From contig NC_003070.9 in the NCBI RefSeq assembly GCF_000001735.4, forward strand, positions 11,030,001 through 11,094,000: a stretch of DNA of 64,000 nucleotides. The letters run 5' to 3'. The notes under the pieces were generated by a model. The model searched no databases, was not told the origin of the DNA, and worked only from the letters and a program-made list of their open reading frames with translations. The position numbers and the translations under genes were made by a program. Origin of the DNA: Arabidopsis thaliana (taxonomy: Eukaryota; Streptophyta; Magnoliopsida; Brassicales; Brassicaceae). Positions 20,321 through 31,700 of the stretch are shown one piece after another. Every line of letters begins with the position of its first letter. Positions within the stretch are counted from its first letter, which is position 1.

Positions 20321-20729
20321 TTATTCCTGAGTGTCTTGACAGTTGTAATGATAGAGACAAACAAGTTGAGAGAAGGATACCCACCACGAATAAAAAAAAT
20401 TGTATCCCACCCTCACTTGACTGTCAATGTAGACAGGAGGGCGTTTAGTATCTATCATCACTAACATCTCTCTCGGTATCCAGTAACTAATTATGGGATT
20501 GATCTCTATGGACTTCAAACATCTCTCTCGGTATCCAGTAACTAATTATGGGATTGATCTCTATGGACTTCAAACTGAAAGTCTCGCTTACTGTACATAC
20601 AAATTCCGTGTACGTCATGTTTTCCTTAACACGTACACAGCGACCAAACATGTCTTCCTCTGGTTCAAATTTCCATTTTTCTTCTTTGCATTTCCACTCA
20701 CCGACCATAGTAAATACGAGATTATCCAT
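20321..20729 (-). pseudogene. MuDR-type transposase N-terminal remnant
   Basis: Minus-strand translation shows VGEWKCKEEKWKFE, then SIEINPIISYWIPREM and KRPPVYIDSQ. This is the pattern of the PB1-like N-terminal domain of plant MuDR transposases. The frame is broken by a 55-bp tandem duplication and by stops; the DDE catalytic core is absent. Confidence 0.6.
20465..20574. repeat. 55-bp perfect tandem duplication
   Basis: Two identical adjacent 55-bp units (20465-20519, 20520-20574) inside the MULE transposase remnant. The duplication repeats the codons for the SIEINPIISYWIPREM stretch and shifts the frame. Perfect identity implies a recent event. Confidence 0.9.
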
Positions 20730-21473
20730 TACCCAACTGCATCATAAATTCAGGAGAAACCCAATAAATGCAACTGAAAACATGATTATATCGACAAAAA
20801 CAAATAGAATTTCGTTATACGCACTTATAAACATAAATATCTACACATTTACCATTTTCAACTAACAAAATTAGAAATAAAAAAATTCTGGATATTTTTA
20901 TAAAAAACAAAATTGATTTCGAACACAATGAAGATCATAGTGTATTATAACAAAAAAAATCTTTAAAACTTCATTACTTACACGATAATGCTTGTCTTGG
21001 CCCCAAACTTCGTAAATAAACAAGATCAACACATCTTCAACATCAATGTACGTTAGCAATTAATGTTTGTTTCTGGGTTCATCTTTAACTCAACAATTAT
21101 TATCAATAATTTTATAATATTATAACATATAATGATGATTTTGCATTAATTGTGACAAGAATCACGTCTAAACTTTTTGGGCCATTAAATGTTGACGTCA
21201 TTTAGTTTTTAAAGGAAAAAATCTCCCTTCTAACTGTACAGCCGCACTCCTCAAAGTGAAACAAAAATATCTCCAACTAAACCGGAACAGTGTACCTAAC
21301 TAAACCTGACTAACTAAACCGTACATTCAATAGTTTCTCAACTGTAGCAGCAAAGGTAAAATGGTCAAATTTTAGCTGAAAAGACAAAACGTAAAAACCA
21401 CATTTGATTTTGCCAACCCCTGAAAATAAAACATGGTCAAAGGGTGTGACATGCAAATTACCCTAATTTTTAA

Positions 21474-22026
21474 TGCAGACTTTATCATTTACACAGTTGA
21501 CTTGTATATATTTTTGGAAATTTTGTGAGAGTCAGAAAATGACCAGCAGTTCTTTTTCTTTCTTTATAATTGCTGGTCGGGTTTCTTTAAATAAATTTTA
21601 AAAAAAAAAAGACTTTCTTTACCAAAGAAAGTAAGCGCATGAAATATAAGCAAATTATTTTTTCTGAACAACTTGAGATCCACAGCGCAATTCGACACAT
21701 GCTCTAAAATTATCGCATTAATATGGTTTGTATTTTATAAGAAAGCTTCTTAAAAATATATTCTTAGAATAGTGTTATTTAATGGTAATTCAATTTGGTC
21801 ATAAAGAAACTAATAAATCTTAAAATGTTTTGGAAATAGAAAGTCTTCGTCATATAGCAAACCCTTTAACAAAAATGTACTCATATAATAGTAGTCAATC
21901 GAAACAGACGATAACGTGTATACAAATACGTGACCATAATTGTTTAGATATATTGAAACTGTCAGACAATTTTGAAAAGTCGTATTAACAATTACGTTGT
22001 TAATGTAGTTTGGTGTTGATCTTGCG
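21474..22026. other. Spacer and upstream region of MLP gene
   Basis: AT-rich, no coding potential. It begins at the right target duplication of the MULE and ends at the TATA box of the MLP gene, so the transposon lies within about 0.6 kb of that promoter. Confidence 0.55.
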
Positions 22027-22035
22027 TATATAAAG
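22027..22035 (+). promoter_or_regulatory. Candidate TATA box of MLP gene
   Basis: TATATAAAG lies 94 bp before the ATG at 22130. This fits a short leader without upstream ATG codons. Confidence 0.6.
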
Positions 22036-22129
22036 GAAAGCTTGACGAAAGTAATTGCATCAGAGAAAAAGAATTAAAACACCCGAGACATCACAACAAA
22101 GAAGTAGTCGAAACCTAATTAATCCATCA

Positions 22130-23063
22130 ATGGCGATGTCGGGAACATACATGACGGACGTGCCTCTGAATGGATCGGCCGAGAAACACTACAAGTTGTG
22201 GAGTAGCGAGACCCATCGCATCCCTGACACTATCGGCCACCTCATCCAAGGTGTCATCCTCCACGAGGGCGATTGGGACTCTCACGGCTCCATCAAGACA
22301 TGGAAGTACAATCTTGGTTCGTATTTCTACTCATTATCTCATATATGTATAACTATTCCATTTATTCCTAAAACATTATTTTCTAAACCTTTTTGTTCTA
22401 CAAAAACTGATTTTCTAAATGTCTTTAATTAATTCTATGTTAATAATTTGTAAACATAAAAAAATTCTCATTGAAAATATTTTAATTTATGAATGGTTAT
22501 TGGTCCATAATTATATAATATTTTTTATTGAGAGTAAATAATGTATTTAAAATAAGTAAACACTAATCAGTGTTTCTTTTTCTTTTTGTGTAAAAAGTCC
22601 TAAATAATATCAATCGGTTAGGAAGAGAGTACATGTGCTGCATTCATGAGTATCCACATATCAATCACTAGTCAGTGCGCTGCATTCATGGTATCCACAT
22701 TACAAATGATTTGTTTTAATATGGAAAAAGTAGGGTTTATTTAGTATAGTAAGAAATGAATGTGTTTGGTCATCATTCATTATATATGAAGATGGGAAGG
22801 AGGAAGAGTTTAAGGAGAGAACAGAGATAGACGAAGAGAAGATGGCGGTGACGATGACTGCGCTCGATGGTCAAGTCATGGAGGAGCTTAAGGTGTATAT
22901 CCCAAATCTACAATTCATCCCCGAGTCCCAAAATGCTTGTGTCTGCAAAGTTAGTGTGAAGTGGGAGAAACGCACCGAAGACTCAGAACCCGCCAAGTTT
23001 TATAAGTTTCTCGAGAAGATGATTGCTGATTCGGATGACCACATTCTCCATAACCAGGAATGA
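22130..23063 (+). CDS. MLP-like Bet v 1 / START-fold protein (AT1G30990)
   Basis: Two exons, 22130-22316 and 22792-23063, joining as NL|DGKEEEF to give 152 residues, the standard length of major latex protein-like proteins. Exon 1 carries the conserved HLIQGVILHEGDWDSHGSIK and WKYN. Exon 2 carries KERTEIDEEKM, then CVCKVSVKWEKRTED and DHILHNQE at the C-terminus. Family members are small cytosolic proteins with a hydrophobic cavity that binds lipids, hormones or secondary metabolites. The ligand of this one is unknown. The intron sits at the position conserved in the family. Start chosen at MAMSGTYM, with the TATA box 94 bp upstream. Confidence 0.92.
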
Positions 23064-23376
23064 TGGATCGATATGCTTAATCATCATCACATTCTCCGTT
23101 TATTATATACGTTTATTGTTTGTTTGTAATTTGTGTTCATCTCGTACCTGATATTACTACTTCTTAATTTATATATATAACAATAACATCCTGGTGTTGT
23201 ATGTCCAACGTTTATTTCTATACGTATCGTTTATTTTTATTCTATTTTTTTGGAAGGTATGGCAAAGAGATTTTCAATTGCTCTCAGCATAGCTGTCACT
23301 TGTTTTGCTATTTGGAGGAGACATTTAATCTATTGTCTAAAAGACTTAGGGACAACATATGGTAATGATAATCTCC
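23064..23376. other. Convergent spacer
   Basis: 3' flanks of the MLP gene (plus strand) and the F-box gene (minus strand). It contains only a short OSB4-like relic. Confidence 0.5.
23290..23321 (-). pseudogene. Short relic of OSB4 last exon
   Basis: On the minus strand this reads close to SPPNSKTSDS, matching LPPPKSKTSDI near the C-terminus of OSB4 (24926-25069). Only about 32 bp are clearly alike. The F-box gene lies between it and OSB4 in the same orientation. Confidence 0.4.
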
Positions 23377-24567
23377 TTACAAAAGCATAGCACTCTCTAC
23401 ATAATCGAAAAAAGGTACCATTACAGAAATCTGAGGGAAAAGAGTTCCTAAATCAAACGCAACAGTTCTAAACCTAAGCCTATTTGTCTTGAGATCATAA
23501 TAGACAACATGAGTCATACCGAATCTTACATCGCAATCGTAAGGTGCGAATATAATCTCACCCGTGTGAATATTGCCTGTAATGAGAAATGCATCGTCGT
23601 CGTCTTGTCCAAATAAATGCATAGAATGACAAATAGAGAAACGTATCTTCGACCATTTCTCAGCATCTTCCATAACCCACAATTCAAATGTATGAAGTGA
23701 AGTTTCAAAGGCTAAAGCTACTTTCCCATGGTATTTTATCAAAGATGGAGAATGCCCCGGGCGGTAACATTGTATGCTACTCTCGTTTAATCTTGAAACG
23801 AGATCCAACTTTTCGGTCCTCACATCGAATCTCATTAAGCACCATTCCAACATATCCCCGCCCGTAAAAGCGCCATAATACAAAACCCCATCCATGCACA
23901 CACTGTTAGTTTTGGGACGGTGATGAATGTTACATTCAATCATCCTCCACGATTGTTCAACTTTTTGTACTCCTCCTAATGTGAACACTTGATGTTCAGA
24001 AGACGGAACATTCAAGTAATCATTCATTCTTTCCGACATGCACAGTACTTTATATTGGCCATAGACTGGATCGTATCCGAAAAAGCTTTGGATGATCTTG
24101 CTTCTTGATTTCACTTTGGGTAAGTAAATGGACTTACCTGTTCTAGGGTTAGTTATAAGTTGTTGCTGACCATATCCAAAGCATATCAAGCCACTCACGT
24201 AATGAATATCGCAGCTACGCCGATTCGGGATTTGGCAGTTGGTGCGAGAGAGAGAAGAAAGAACTCATTTCCCCGCTGAGAAAGTTGATGAAGACAAGTA
24301 GAAGAACCATTTGTGGTGTCCTTTATCTTTATCTAAGCTATTGAGAGCATAGAGCAGATGTGGCTGAATTGACGAGAACAAGAACGGGAACGATCTGATG
24401 AAATATGGACTTCGGATGATTTCTGACCATAACTTGGACACAAGGAGAAACCTCGATACATCTTTCAAAGGCAATCTCTTCACGATCTCGATCACTATGT
24501 CTATACGAACCGAATCCGAATCGTTCCTGATCTCTGTCTTTTTAGTGCGACGTCTCGTCATTCTCAT
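23377..24567 (-). CDS. F-box protein with FBA domain (AT1G31000)
   Basis: The N-terminal F-box (residues about 20-65, with IVIEIVKRLPLKDVSRFLLV and SKLW) and the F-box-associated domain (SGLICFGY, NPRTGKSIYLP, FFGYDPVYGQYKVL, WVMEDAEKWSK) lie in one continuous frame. That frame is interrupted by an in-frame TGA at 24265-24267. A 93-nt GT-AG intron at 24215-24307 would remove the stop and leave exons 24308-24567 and 23377-24214, encoding 365 residues. Without splicing the product would be a 100-residue F-box fragment. FBA-type F-box proteins are SCF ubiquitin-ligase adaptors of unknown target. Confident about the family, less so about the intron. Confidence 0.8.
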
Positions 24568-24925
24568 GACGTTTCTTGTTTCTCAAAGCATAAACCCTAA
24601 CTTTTTCCCCACGGTCTCCTCTCTTATTAATGTATAGGAGACATGGACGATTTGGACTAAGAAGGCCCAAAGAGACAGGATTTGGACTTTAGGACAATCT
24701 TCTAGTACTAAATAATCTTGTGAACAAAAATATTGGTTCAAGATGGTAAATAAATAAATAAATCCATATTTTCATGAAAAAAAGTGTTACCATCTCTGTT
24801 TCATTCTGCATCAAGACAAACTCTACGATCCAATATATGCACATAAGATCAAACTCCCACTACGATATTTCTCCTAATCCGTAGAAGTAAGAAAAAAATT
24901 AAGAGTAACGCAACATGAACATTGG
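24568..24925. other. Spacer between F-box gene and OSB4
   Basis: About 360 bp holding the F-box gene promoter and the OSB4 3' UTR. Sequence from 24761 onward is the part resembled by the relics at 15.6 and 18.0 kb. Confidence 0.5.
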
Positions 24926-26873
24926 TTAGAACATCTCTTGTACACCGTAGATGTCACTTGTTTTGCTCTTTGGGGGAGGCAGTTTTTCTAACACCCAGCT
25001 CGGAGAGTCACTTAGCCAGAGACCTACACCGGTTTCTTTGTGCTTAAAATCCGGCGATTTTGGGGTTCTCTACATGGATTAGAACTATAAATGATTAGTA
25101 TGTTACCTATATGTGAAAACGATTGGTTAAATGTAACGGAATTTTCACCTTGTCCACTCTATTGTCCCACCACTTATTCATGTTATCTACCAAGTCCTTC
25201 CATGATTCCTCTCCGGCTTCACATGTTGAAAGAAGCAAGATTGTTAAAGAAAATTCGAATTGCATCTTCCGAGTCAGAGACGAAAAGATTAGTTGTCATT
25301 CCAATTCATAGAATACTGCAGATTCATTGGTAAGAAAACTGTTTCCTTACCCTTTGGTTGTTTTGCGTATTTTGGAATATCAAACTTCACGTCTTTGAGC
25401 TCGGACAATATCTCTGTAGGAGCATTGTTAAGCCAAAGCGCTTGACTCCCGTCTTTCTTCTTGAAATCAGGGTGTTTAGGATTAACCTGTAGACAGAGAT
25501 GTCAAGAAAGAAAAAGAAAGGAGAACCTTAGCCAAATGTATCACAGAATTGTAACAAATAGAACCACTAAGACAAGTTTCATTACCGATCCATTCTGTTT
25601 CATTTCACGGTAATCACACCATTCATTCGGTTTATCAACAAGATCAAACCAAAGATTAGTTCCAAATTCTCTTCCTCTTTGAACGCTAGCTAAGAACAAG
25701 AAGATGAATGTTCATGGTTATAATCAATTTTAAACAGCCAAACCAGTAAGGATATTACAGTAAAGAAAAAAAAGAAACGGGAATGATGCGCTAGACGCTT
25801 ACCAGAATGCTTTAGCACACCTTCATTTTGATCCAACGTTGGCAAAACCTTTGGCATGGCTTTAGAACCTTCAATGTAGTGGAGATCACGAACCATTACT
25901 TGATGTGAAAAGCTACCATGAAAGCTTTTAAACAACTGAACATGTGCTTGGTCAGAATTTGCTCCAGATTGAATCACATCTCCTAAAATCTGTCCAGTAA
26001 TATGAACCCGATCGTTTTTCTTCAAATAAGAGTTAGCCGTATGAGCTAAATCCCCTTCAAACAGTACCGGAATCCTGATGTTCACAAAATCAATAAATTT
26101 CTTATCAATAACAATATAGTAATGCATCATCCTAACAAACATCATTTCAATTTCAACTCAATAACAGCCCAAAATCTAGCAAAATGGACCATAGGTACTC
26201 AACAAAATTCAGAATCAAAACCATAATTTCAGAGTTCATGGCTTAAAGTCTTAAACTTTACACGAACCAAATCCACAGGTAATCAACAAAATTCAGAACC
26301 AAAACCCATAAATTCACATTTCATGGCTTAAAGTCTTAAACTTTATAAGAACCAACCTACAAGACAATCAACAAAACTCAGAATCAAAACCCAAAACTTC
26401 ACAAATCATGGCTTAAAGACTTGACTTTAGCCAAGTACAGAGTTACAAAACGACAATAGACCAACATGCAAAACTCTAAAACCCAAAAAAGCAACAAACT
26501 TTCAAAAGACTAACCAGAAGTTACTAGATGAATCAGACTCAGACTTGGAATCAGAAGAAGGTTCATGAGAAATGACTGTGCCTGCCCAGAATTTTCCATC
26601 GAGTGTAGAGTCGAACTGAACTGGTTGGTGAACGTAACCAATTAAATCTATAGAGTTCGCGATTTTGGGTTGGTACGGTACCTCCATCGGTCTCGGCCAC
26701 TCCTCCGACGATTTCTCAGCTCTGTTTCCTCCTCCTCCTCCGCGAGTACGGCTACTACTTTCCGTAGAAGAAGTTGAAAGAAATTGCTGAGAAGAAAGAA
26801 CCCATGATTTTCTAGCAGTTGAATTTAACGAAGGTCTTATCGATTTCGAAATTGATCTTCCAAGAAACTGCAT
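24926..26873 (-). CDS. OSB4: Organellar single-stranded DNA-binding protein 4
   Basis: Six exons: 26515-26873, 25803-26074, 25586-25689, 25351-25486, 25149-25216 and 24926-25069, giving 360 residues as in OSB4 (AT1G31010). The N-terminus is Ser/Arg-rich and suits a mitochondrial presequence. An SSB-type OB fold (about residues 70-195, with IGYVHQPVQFD, FWAGTVI, VHITGQILGD and MVRDLHYIEG) follows. Two PDF motifs come next: one ending in HPDFKKKDGSQALWL and the other with SWKDLVDNMNKWWDNRVDK. OSB proteins bind single-stranded DNA in organelles; the family (OSB1) suppresses recombination between short repeats in mitochondrial DNA. The start at MQFLGRS is preferred over an upstream in-frame Met five codons earlier by analogy. 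It is transcribed divergently from TRXO2 across 378 bp. Confidence 0.95.
26199..26430. repeat. Three tandem repeats in OSB4 intron 1
   Basis: Three imperfect units of about 80 bp. Each contains CAACAAAA.TCAGAA, CAAAACC and CATGGCTTAAAG. They lie wholly inside the first intron (26075-26514). Confidence 0.8.
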
Positions 26874-27251
26874 TTCGTGAAGATTCAAACTTTTAGCCTT
26901 TTAGGGTTTATGGGGTTTGACGACAAAAAAAGAAAGACTACGCCTTTTTAGATTCTCGGGTTCGTCAATAAACGGTGCCGTTTCTTCACAAAGTCGTTTC
27001 GCGGCAAAAAACTAAACGATGTCGTTTCGCGTACAATAGTGCCCTTACGAAACGATGCTGTTTTTGACGGGGCTGATTTAGAAAACGTAGCTTTTGTGAG
27101 GGTTATTTTGTAATTTATTTTTGTTTAGTTTGTCACTTCGCCGTGCGCGGCGGGAGAGAACGCTGGCGGAAAAAAGAAATCGGAAAACTGGAGAAACCCT
27201 AAATCGACGAAAAGGAGAGACCTTTGAATCGAAGCTTGGTGTGTTTATACT
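26874..27251. promoter_or_regulatory. Bidirectional promoter of OSB4 and TRXO2
   Basis: 378 bp between two divergent ATG codons. A telo-box-like AGGGTTTA lies near 26902. Three copies of a near-palindromic 14-mer, AAACGRTGYYGTTT, lie at 26970-26983 (a perfect palindrome apart from its TG centre), 27014-27027 and 27050-27063, plus a half copy GTCGTTTCGCG near 26991. There is no clear TATA box. Both genes encode predicted mitochondrial proteins, so joint regulation is plausible but inferred. Confidence 0.65.
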
Positions 27252-28703
27252 ATGAAGAGTCAATGGTCTAATTTTCATCAGGTTTTTCATCTTTCTCTGA
27301 TCTTAGACCCCCAATTCCGAACCATCTCTGATTCTATTCCCAAACTCGTTGTTTTTGCAGATTGGGAGAAACTCTTTCTTAGCTGCTTCTACTGTTTACG
27401 TTTCAAACGAATTCAACTTCTTAAACACTTCTCTTCTTAATCGAAGAAGCTTCTGTTTTGCAGAAGGAGGTAAATTGCTTAATTTGGTTGTGTGTTAATT
27501 CTAATTGTTCTTGCATAGTACATGAATTGGTTCAAGGGTATTGTCTAGATGATTTTTTTTATTTGTTGAGAAACGAATTGAATCGAAAAATATGAGCTTT
27601 AAGCTTGATGGTGGTACAATGGTACCTTGTGTTTGAGGAGTTTTGCTGATCTCTGTAATTTGAAATTTAGATCGATCCAGCTTTGTAGTGTTGAAATCGG
27701 AAGCAGAGTTCAACAGTGCATTGAGTAAAGCTCGAGGTAAATAAACAAACAGTCATTGGTTTCTTTTGTTAACTACTTCAGAATTATATGAGTTGCTTAG
27801 TATGATTCAGCTCTGCTTTATCTTCTCTTGATGTTATTCATTTTTTTCAGATGGATCTTTGCCATCGGTTTTCTATTTCACTGCCGCATGGTGTGGACCT
27901 TGTAAGTTTTAGTTCCATGAAAGCTTCTGGATAGTAAATCTTTTCTACGTGTGGCGTTATTAATTTTTGTATGGTTTGGCTCTAGGCAGGCTTATCTCTC
28001 CTGTGATATTGGAGCTCAGTAATAAATATCCTGATGTAACAACGTATAAGGTCGACATTGACGAGGTGTGTTTGCATCATTAGCATGACTTTTATAGGTT
28101 TATACAAGTGTCATCATGCGACCGAAGCCATCATTGTAAATTGTTCTGTTCTGTGGTTAGAAGATTTTAGAGTATCTGCTATCAAATGCCTTTTATTAGT
28201 CGATATGTCGAACCAAATGGAGAACTCAACTAATGTTAAGTCTGAGATATGTTGCTACATTATGCTTCCTGTAACTGGTTACTGATATCACATTCTCAAA
28301 AGCGACATAAGTCACTTAGTAGAGAAATTTTGTGGTTGAGCCACACACAAATAAGCTGTCTTGTTATGAGTATCATTGTAAGCTCCGTTGACAAAGATAT
28401 CTCTTATTACATATTTGCAGGGCGGTCTATCAAATGCTATTGGGAAGTTAAATGTATCTGCTGTGGTAACATCCTCTGTTCCTTTCAAAAAATACTTTAC
28501 ATTTTAGGATCAAGCACGAGCTAGCTTTGCATCTATATGAACTCTAATATTATCAATGTTTGAGATCCATCTAATGGAGCATTATGATAATTTGATGAAT
28601 GCAGCCAACACTGCAATTCTTCAAAGGTGGCGTGAAGAAAGCAGAGATTGTAGGCGTTGATGTGGTGAGGCTGAAGAGTGTCATGGAACAACTCTACAAG
28701 TGA
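27252..28703 (+). CDS. TRXO2: Mitochondrial thioredoxin o2
   Basis: Seven exons: 27252-27281, 27361-27469, 27671-27736, 27851-27901, 27986-28065, 28421-28465 and 28605-28703, giving 159 residues as in TRXO2 (AT1G31020). The first about 50 residues form an Asn/Ser/Arg-rich presequence. The thioredoxin fold follows, with the active site WCGPC at 82-86 split across the exon 4/5 junction. The cis-proline motif AVPTLQFFKGG spans the exon 6/7 junction. Thioredoxins reduce disulfides in target proteins; o-type members act in mitochondria with NADPH-thioredoxin reductase. The tiny 30-nt first exon was placed by the CAG|GTTTTT donor and is supported by the resulting family-like N-terminus. Confidence 0.95.
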
Positions 28704-31700
28704 GAGAGACTCTTGACTTCTGTACACTACATTGCTTTGAGTTGTGATTATCTTGTGCTTTTGCTTTTAAGTTAGATTCTTTGATTCTCGTGTTCCTGCA
28801 AATTCATAAGGGTGCTAAGTTTGGTTTCTATTAAGAGTTCTTTTTCCGGTTTAGAGCATAATAAAACTGAGTTAAAATAAAATGGTGTACAATTTGTTTG
28901 TTTTCACTCTTCATTCTAAATGTTACTCATAGTTTTTTTTTTTGTGAAAGAATGTGATTTGGACATGTTTCTTGGCCCAATATGGATGGATGAAACAGAA
29001 TCGGGCTAGTCTTAAGAAGATTCTTATGATTTCTCTAGACCATAAAGACAATAAAAACCAGAACAAGAATTTTAGTTGGGACTTCAAATTTGGCTAAACC
29101 AAACCGAGATTAAACCGGAAAAGGACAGGACAGTGGTAAAAATCAGTGATAAGAGAAGAAGAAACAAATACAAAGGAGGGAGTTAGATGATGATAGTGAG
29201 TAGGACCGGATTTGACCGGTATAGTACAATCTGTTTTTACAGCTCCATACAGACACTTAACAATCATTAATGAATGAGAACATTTTATGTATATACACAA
29301 CAACTTCTCTTATCTCTATCCTTTTATGATTTTATCTTTGTCCTTCTTCTCTTTGTATCGTAACACTACCACTGGATCGTACCCGATACAAACGAGAAAC
29401 AAAAAAAAAACACTACAAATTCGATATAAGTCATGACTTATTATTGTAATTTTCTCATACAAATTTGGCAAAAAGGTTTTAAGAAATTTCAAAACAAATT
29501 GTATACTTTTCTTCTTGTTAATTAAAGACAATTATGTAGACTTACAAGTAATGATTTCTCCAAATTTTCAAAATTCTTTGGCGTAATTCACAACAATTGT
29601 AAATTTTCATTAACTTTTGTAAGTTTTCGGTTACACATTAATATAACCGAGAACATGAACATCACCAAACATGACAAAACGTGATGAACAATATCGATAA
29701 GCATTTTCGTCTAAACAATTTTTTAATATATAAGCAAAAATATATTTCGTGAAAACAAAGTCGTGGAAGTCTAATTTGGAAGTGGGTTACCAAGGGTTAA
29801 GTTAAGTGCTTATACACCAAATTATAATTTTATGCAACAAATAAAATATAATAAACGGTTTTACAAACACTTTCACAGTAAAACAGTTTACACACATAAC
29901 AAAGATCTAGTTTATGTGCTACTCAAGATGATAAAATTTACTTTCACCACATGAAATCTTAATGAACGACTCAACCAACACTACATCACAAATTTTCTGT
30001 AAGTTTACATCCATTACTATGTAATAGTTCATATTTTATGAGGATCAATCTTAGATATAAAATAGCTCATTTTAAAAATAATAAAAATAATCCTATTTAA
30101 GGTAAAATTCTTTTGTGGTCTTCTTTTACTTCAATCCTTCTTTTGGTTTTATCGAAAGCAAGTATATAATAATGATAAGAAAAATAAATGGGATGACGAG
30201 AGAGAGGAGGGTGGGGAATGGTCAAAGGAGAAGGACAATGATTTGGCCCTCTTTTGTTTCTTCAGTACTTTTATTTCAGTCTCCTTTTATTTTCCATATA
30301 TTATCACTAATCTTATCATCTTTTTTGCTATTCATAGCAAAAACACGATCCATATCTATGCTTAAACAGACTTTGATAGCCAAAAGCTGTCATGAAGTTT
30401 TATAGTATTAAGTGATAACTATCTATGAAACTTTTCCTTAAACTTTTATTTGAGTTATCAAGACTTGAGGAAATGATCCTTCAATTTGGCGAAATACCGA
30501 TAAGTTATATCATATGCGGCAAAAGAAAAGTTAGAAAAGTTCACAACTCTTTGATTACTAGGTAAGGAAGAAGCTATAGTATAGGGTCAAAATGTTCTAT
30601 TTGGTTCAATCACAGCATATGTTTTGTCATTTTATATAATTATTATATATTAGTGCAATTAAGATTGAAGATACCATCCTATGTGTTGTCATATCAAATA
30701 AGATTATGTCATTCCCAAAAATATATTTGATAAAAGAATAATACACTCAGTTTGTCTTCTACTAGACTGTGATATAGTTAAATTTATTGCAATTTTATGA
30801 TGCTTACACATTTAGGAATGGAAACATATCATATACCAACAAATCCAAGATAATCTAAATCCAACCTACAAATATTCATATTTGGATATGTAGCTTCCGG
30901 ATATCCATCCAAAATTTAGAATCAAATTCGTTAAAGACAAAAGAATTTAACATAATTAAATAACATACTGAAATAATTTTAAAAATCTAATATATCATAA
31001 AATAACAAACATTGATTACTAAATATGTATCTTTATAAATAAAAGATACTATATATGTATCTTCACAAAACATATGTAAGAAATAATTTACTTATTATAT
31101 ATACATATATATTTATGTCTAGATGTTAAATTAGAATACTCAAATCCGAACCTAATTTTGAGGGATCCAAATTTACTTTCGGGATTTTGGACCTCTCAGA
31201 TTTTGAAATTTTGAATAGGATTTGGGATCATAAATAATGATTCATCCATATACACATTTATAAGTACTATCACCGTACAAGATAAGGCGATAGAAAATTA
31301 AATGTATTTTTCACAAAAAACCACTTGATTAATTACAACTGATATGTAGACGAATTTTCTGTGATTAAACTGCAGTTTTCTGATAATTAAATCAAGAACA
31401 TTGCCACCATTTGAACTCTATAATCAAGAAGACAGAACAAGATCGGTAGGAGGTCCTAAGGAGGCCAAAAGGACTGACAAGTGTTTTCAATAATGAGAGT
31501 GATCTTTTGGAGCAGTGAGTCAGATCCATCAAAATGGAGAAGACTATTTCTCTCTCCTCTCTCAATTTCAATCTCAAAGAAGGTCCCATCTAAAGAAAGG
31601 CTAATAGATTGCCAGATTCTGCAGGGAGTAAATTGGCCAGCTAGTTTTCTTTCTATGGCCTCTCTGCACCACCACCTTCATCATTTTCAACCCTCCTTTT

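Larger units (their letters stand above)
18699..21463. mobile_element. MULE/VANDAL-like DNA transposon, degenerate
   Basis: 2,765 bp flanked by a perfect 10-bp direct repeat TAATTTTTAA (18689-18698 and 21464-21473), the size expected for Mutator-like elements (9-10 bp). The ends form long imperfect inverted repeats of about 180-220 bp. Shared blocks include TTGGCAAA, ATGTGGTTTT and TTTGTCTTTT, then GGTTTAGTT-rich stretches. Inside, minus-strand frames match the N-terminal domain of MuDR-type transposases. There is no complete transposase. Many TGTACGTACA-like motifs lie between 19270 and 19950. Confidence 0.75.
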
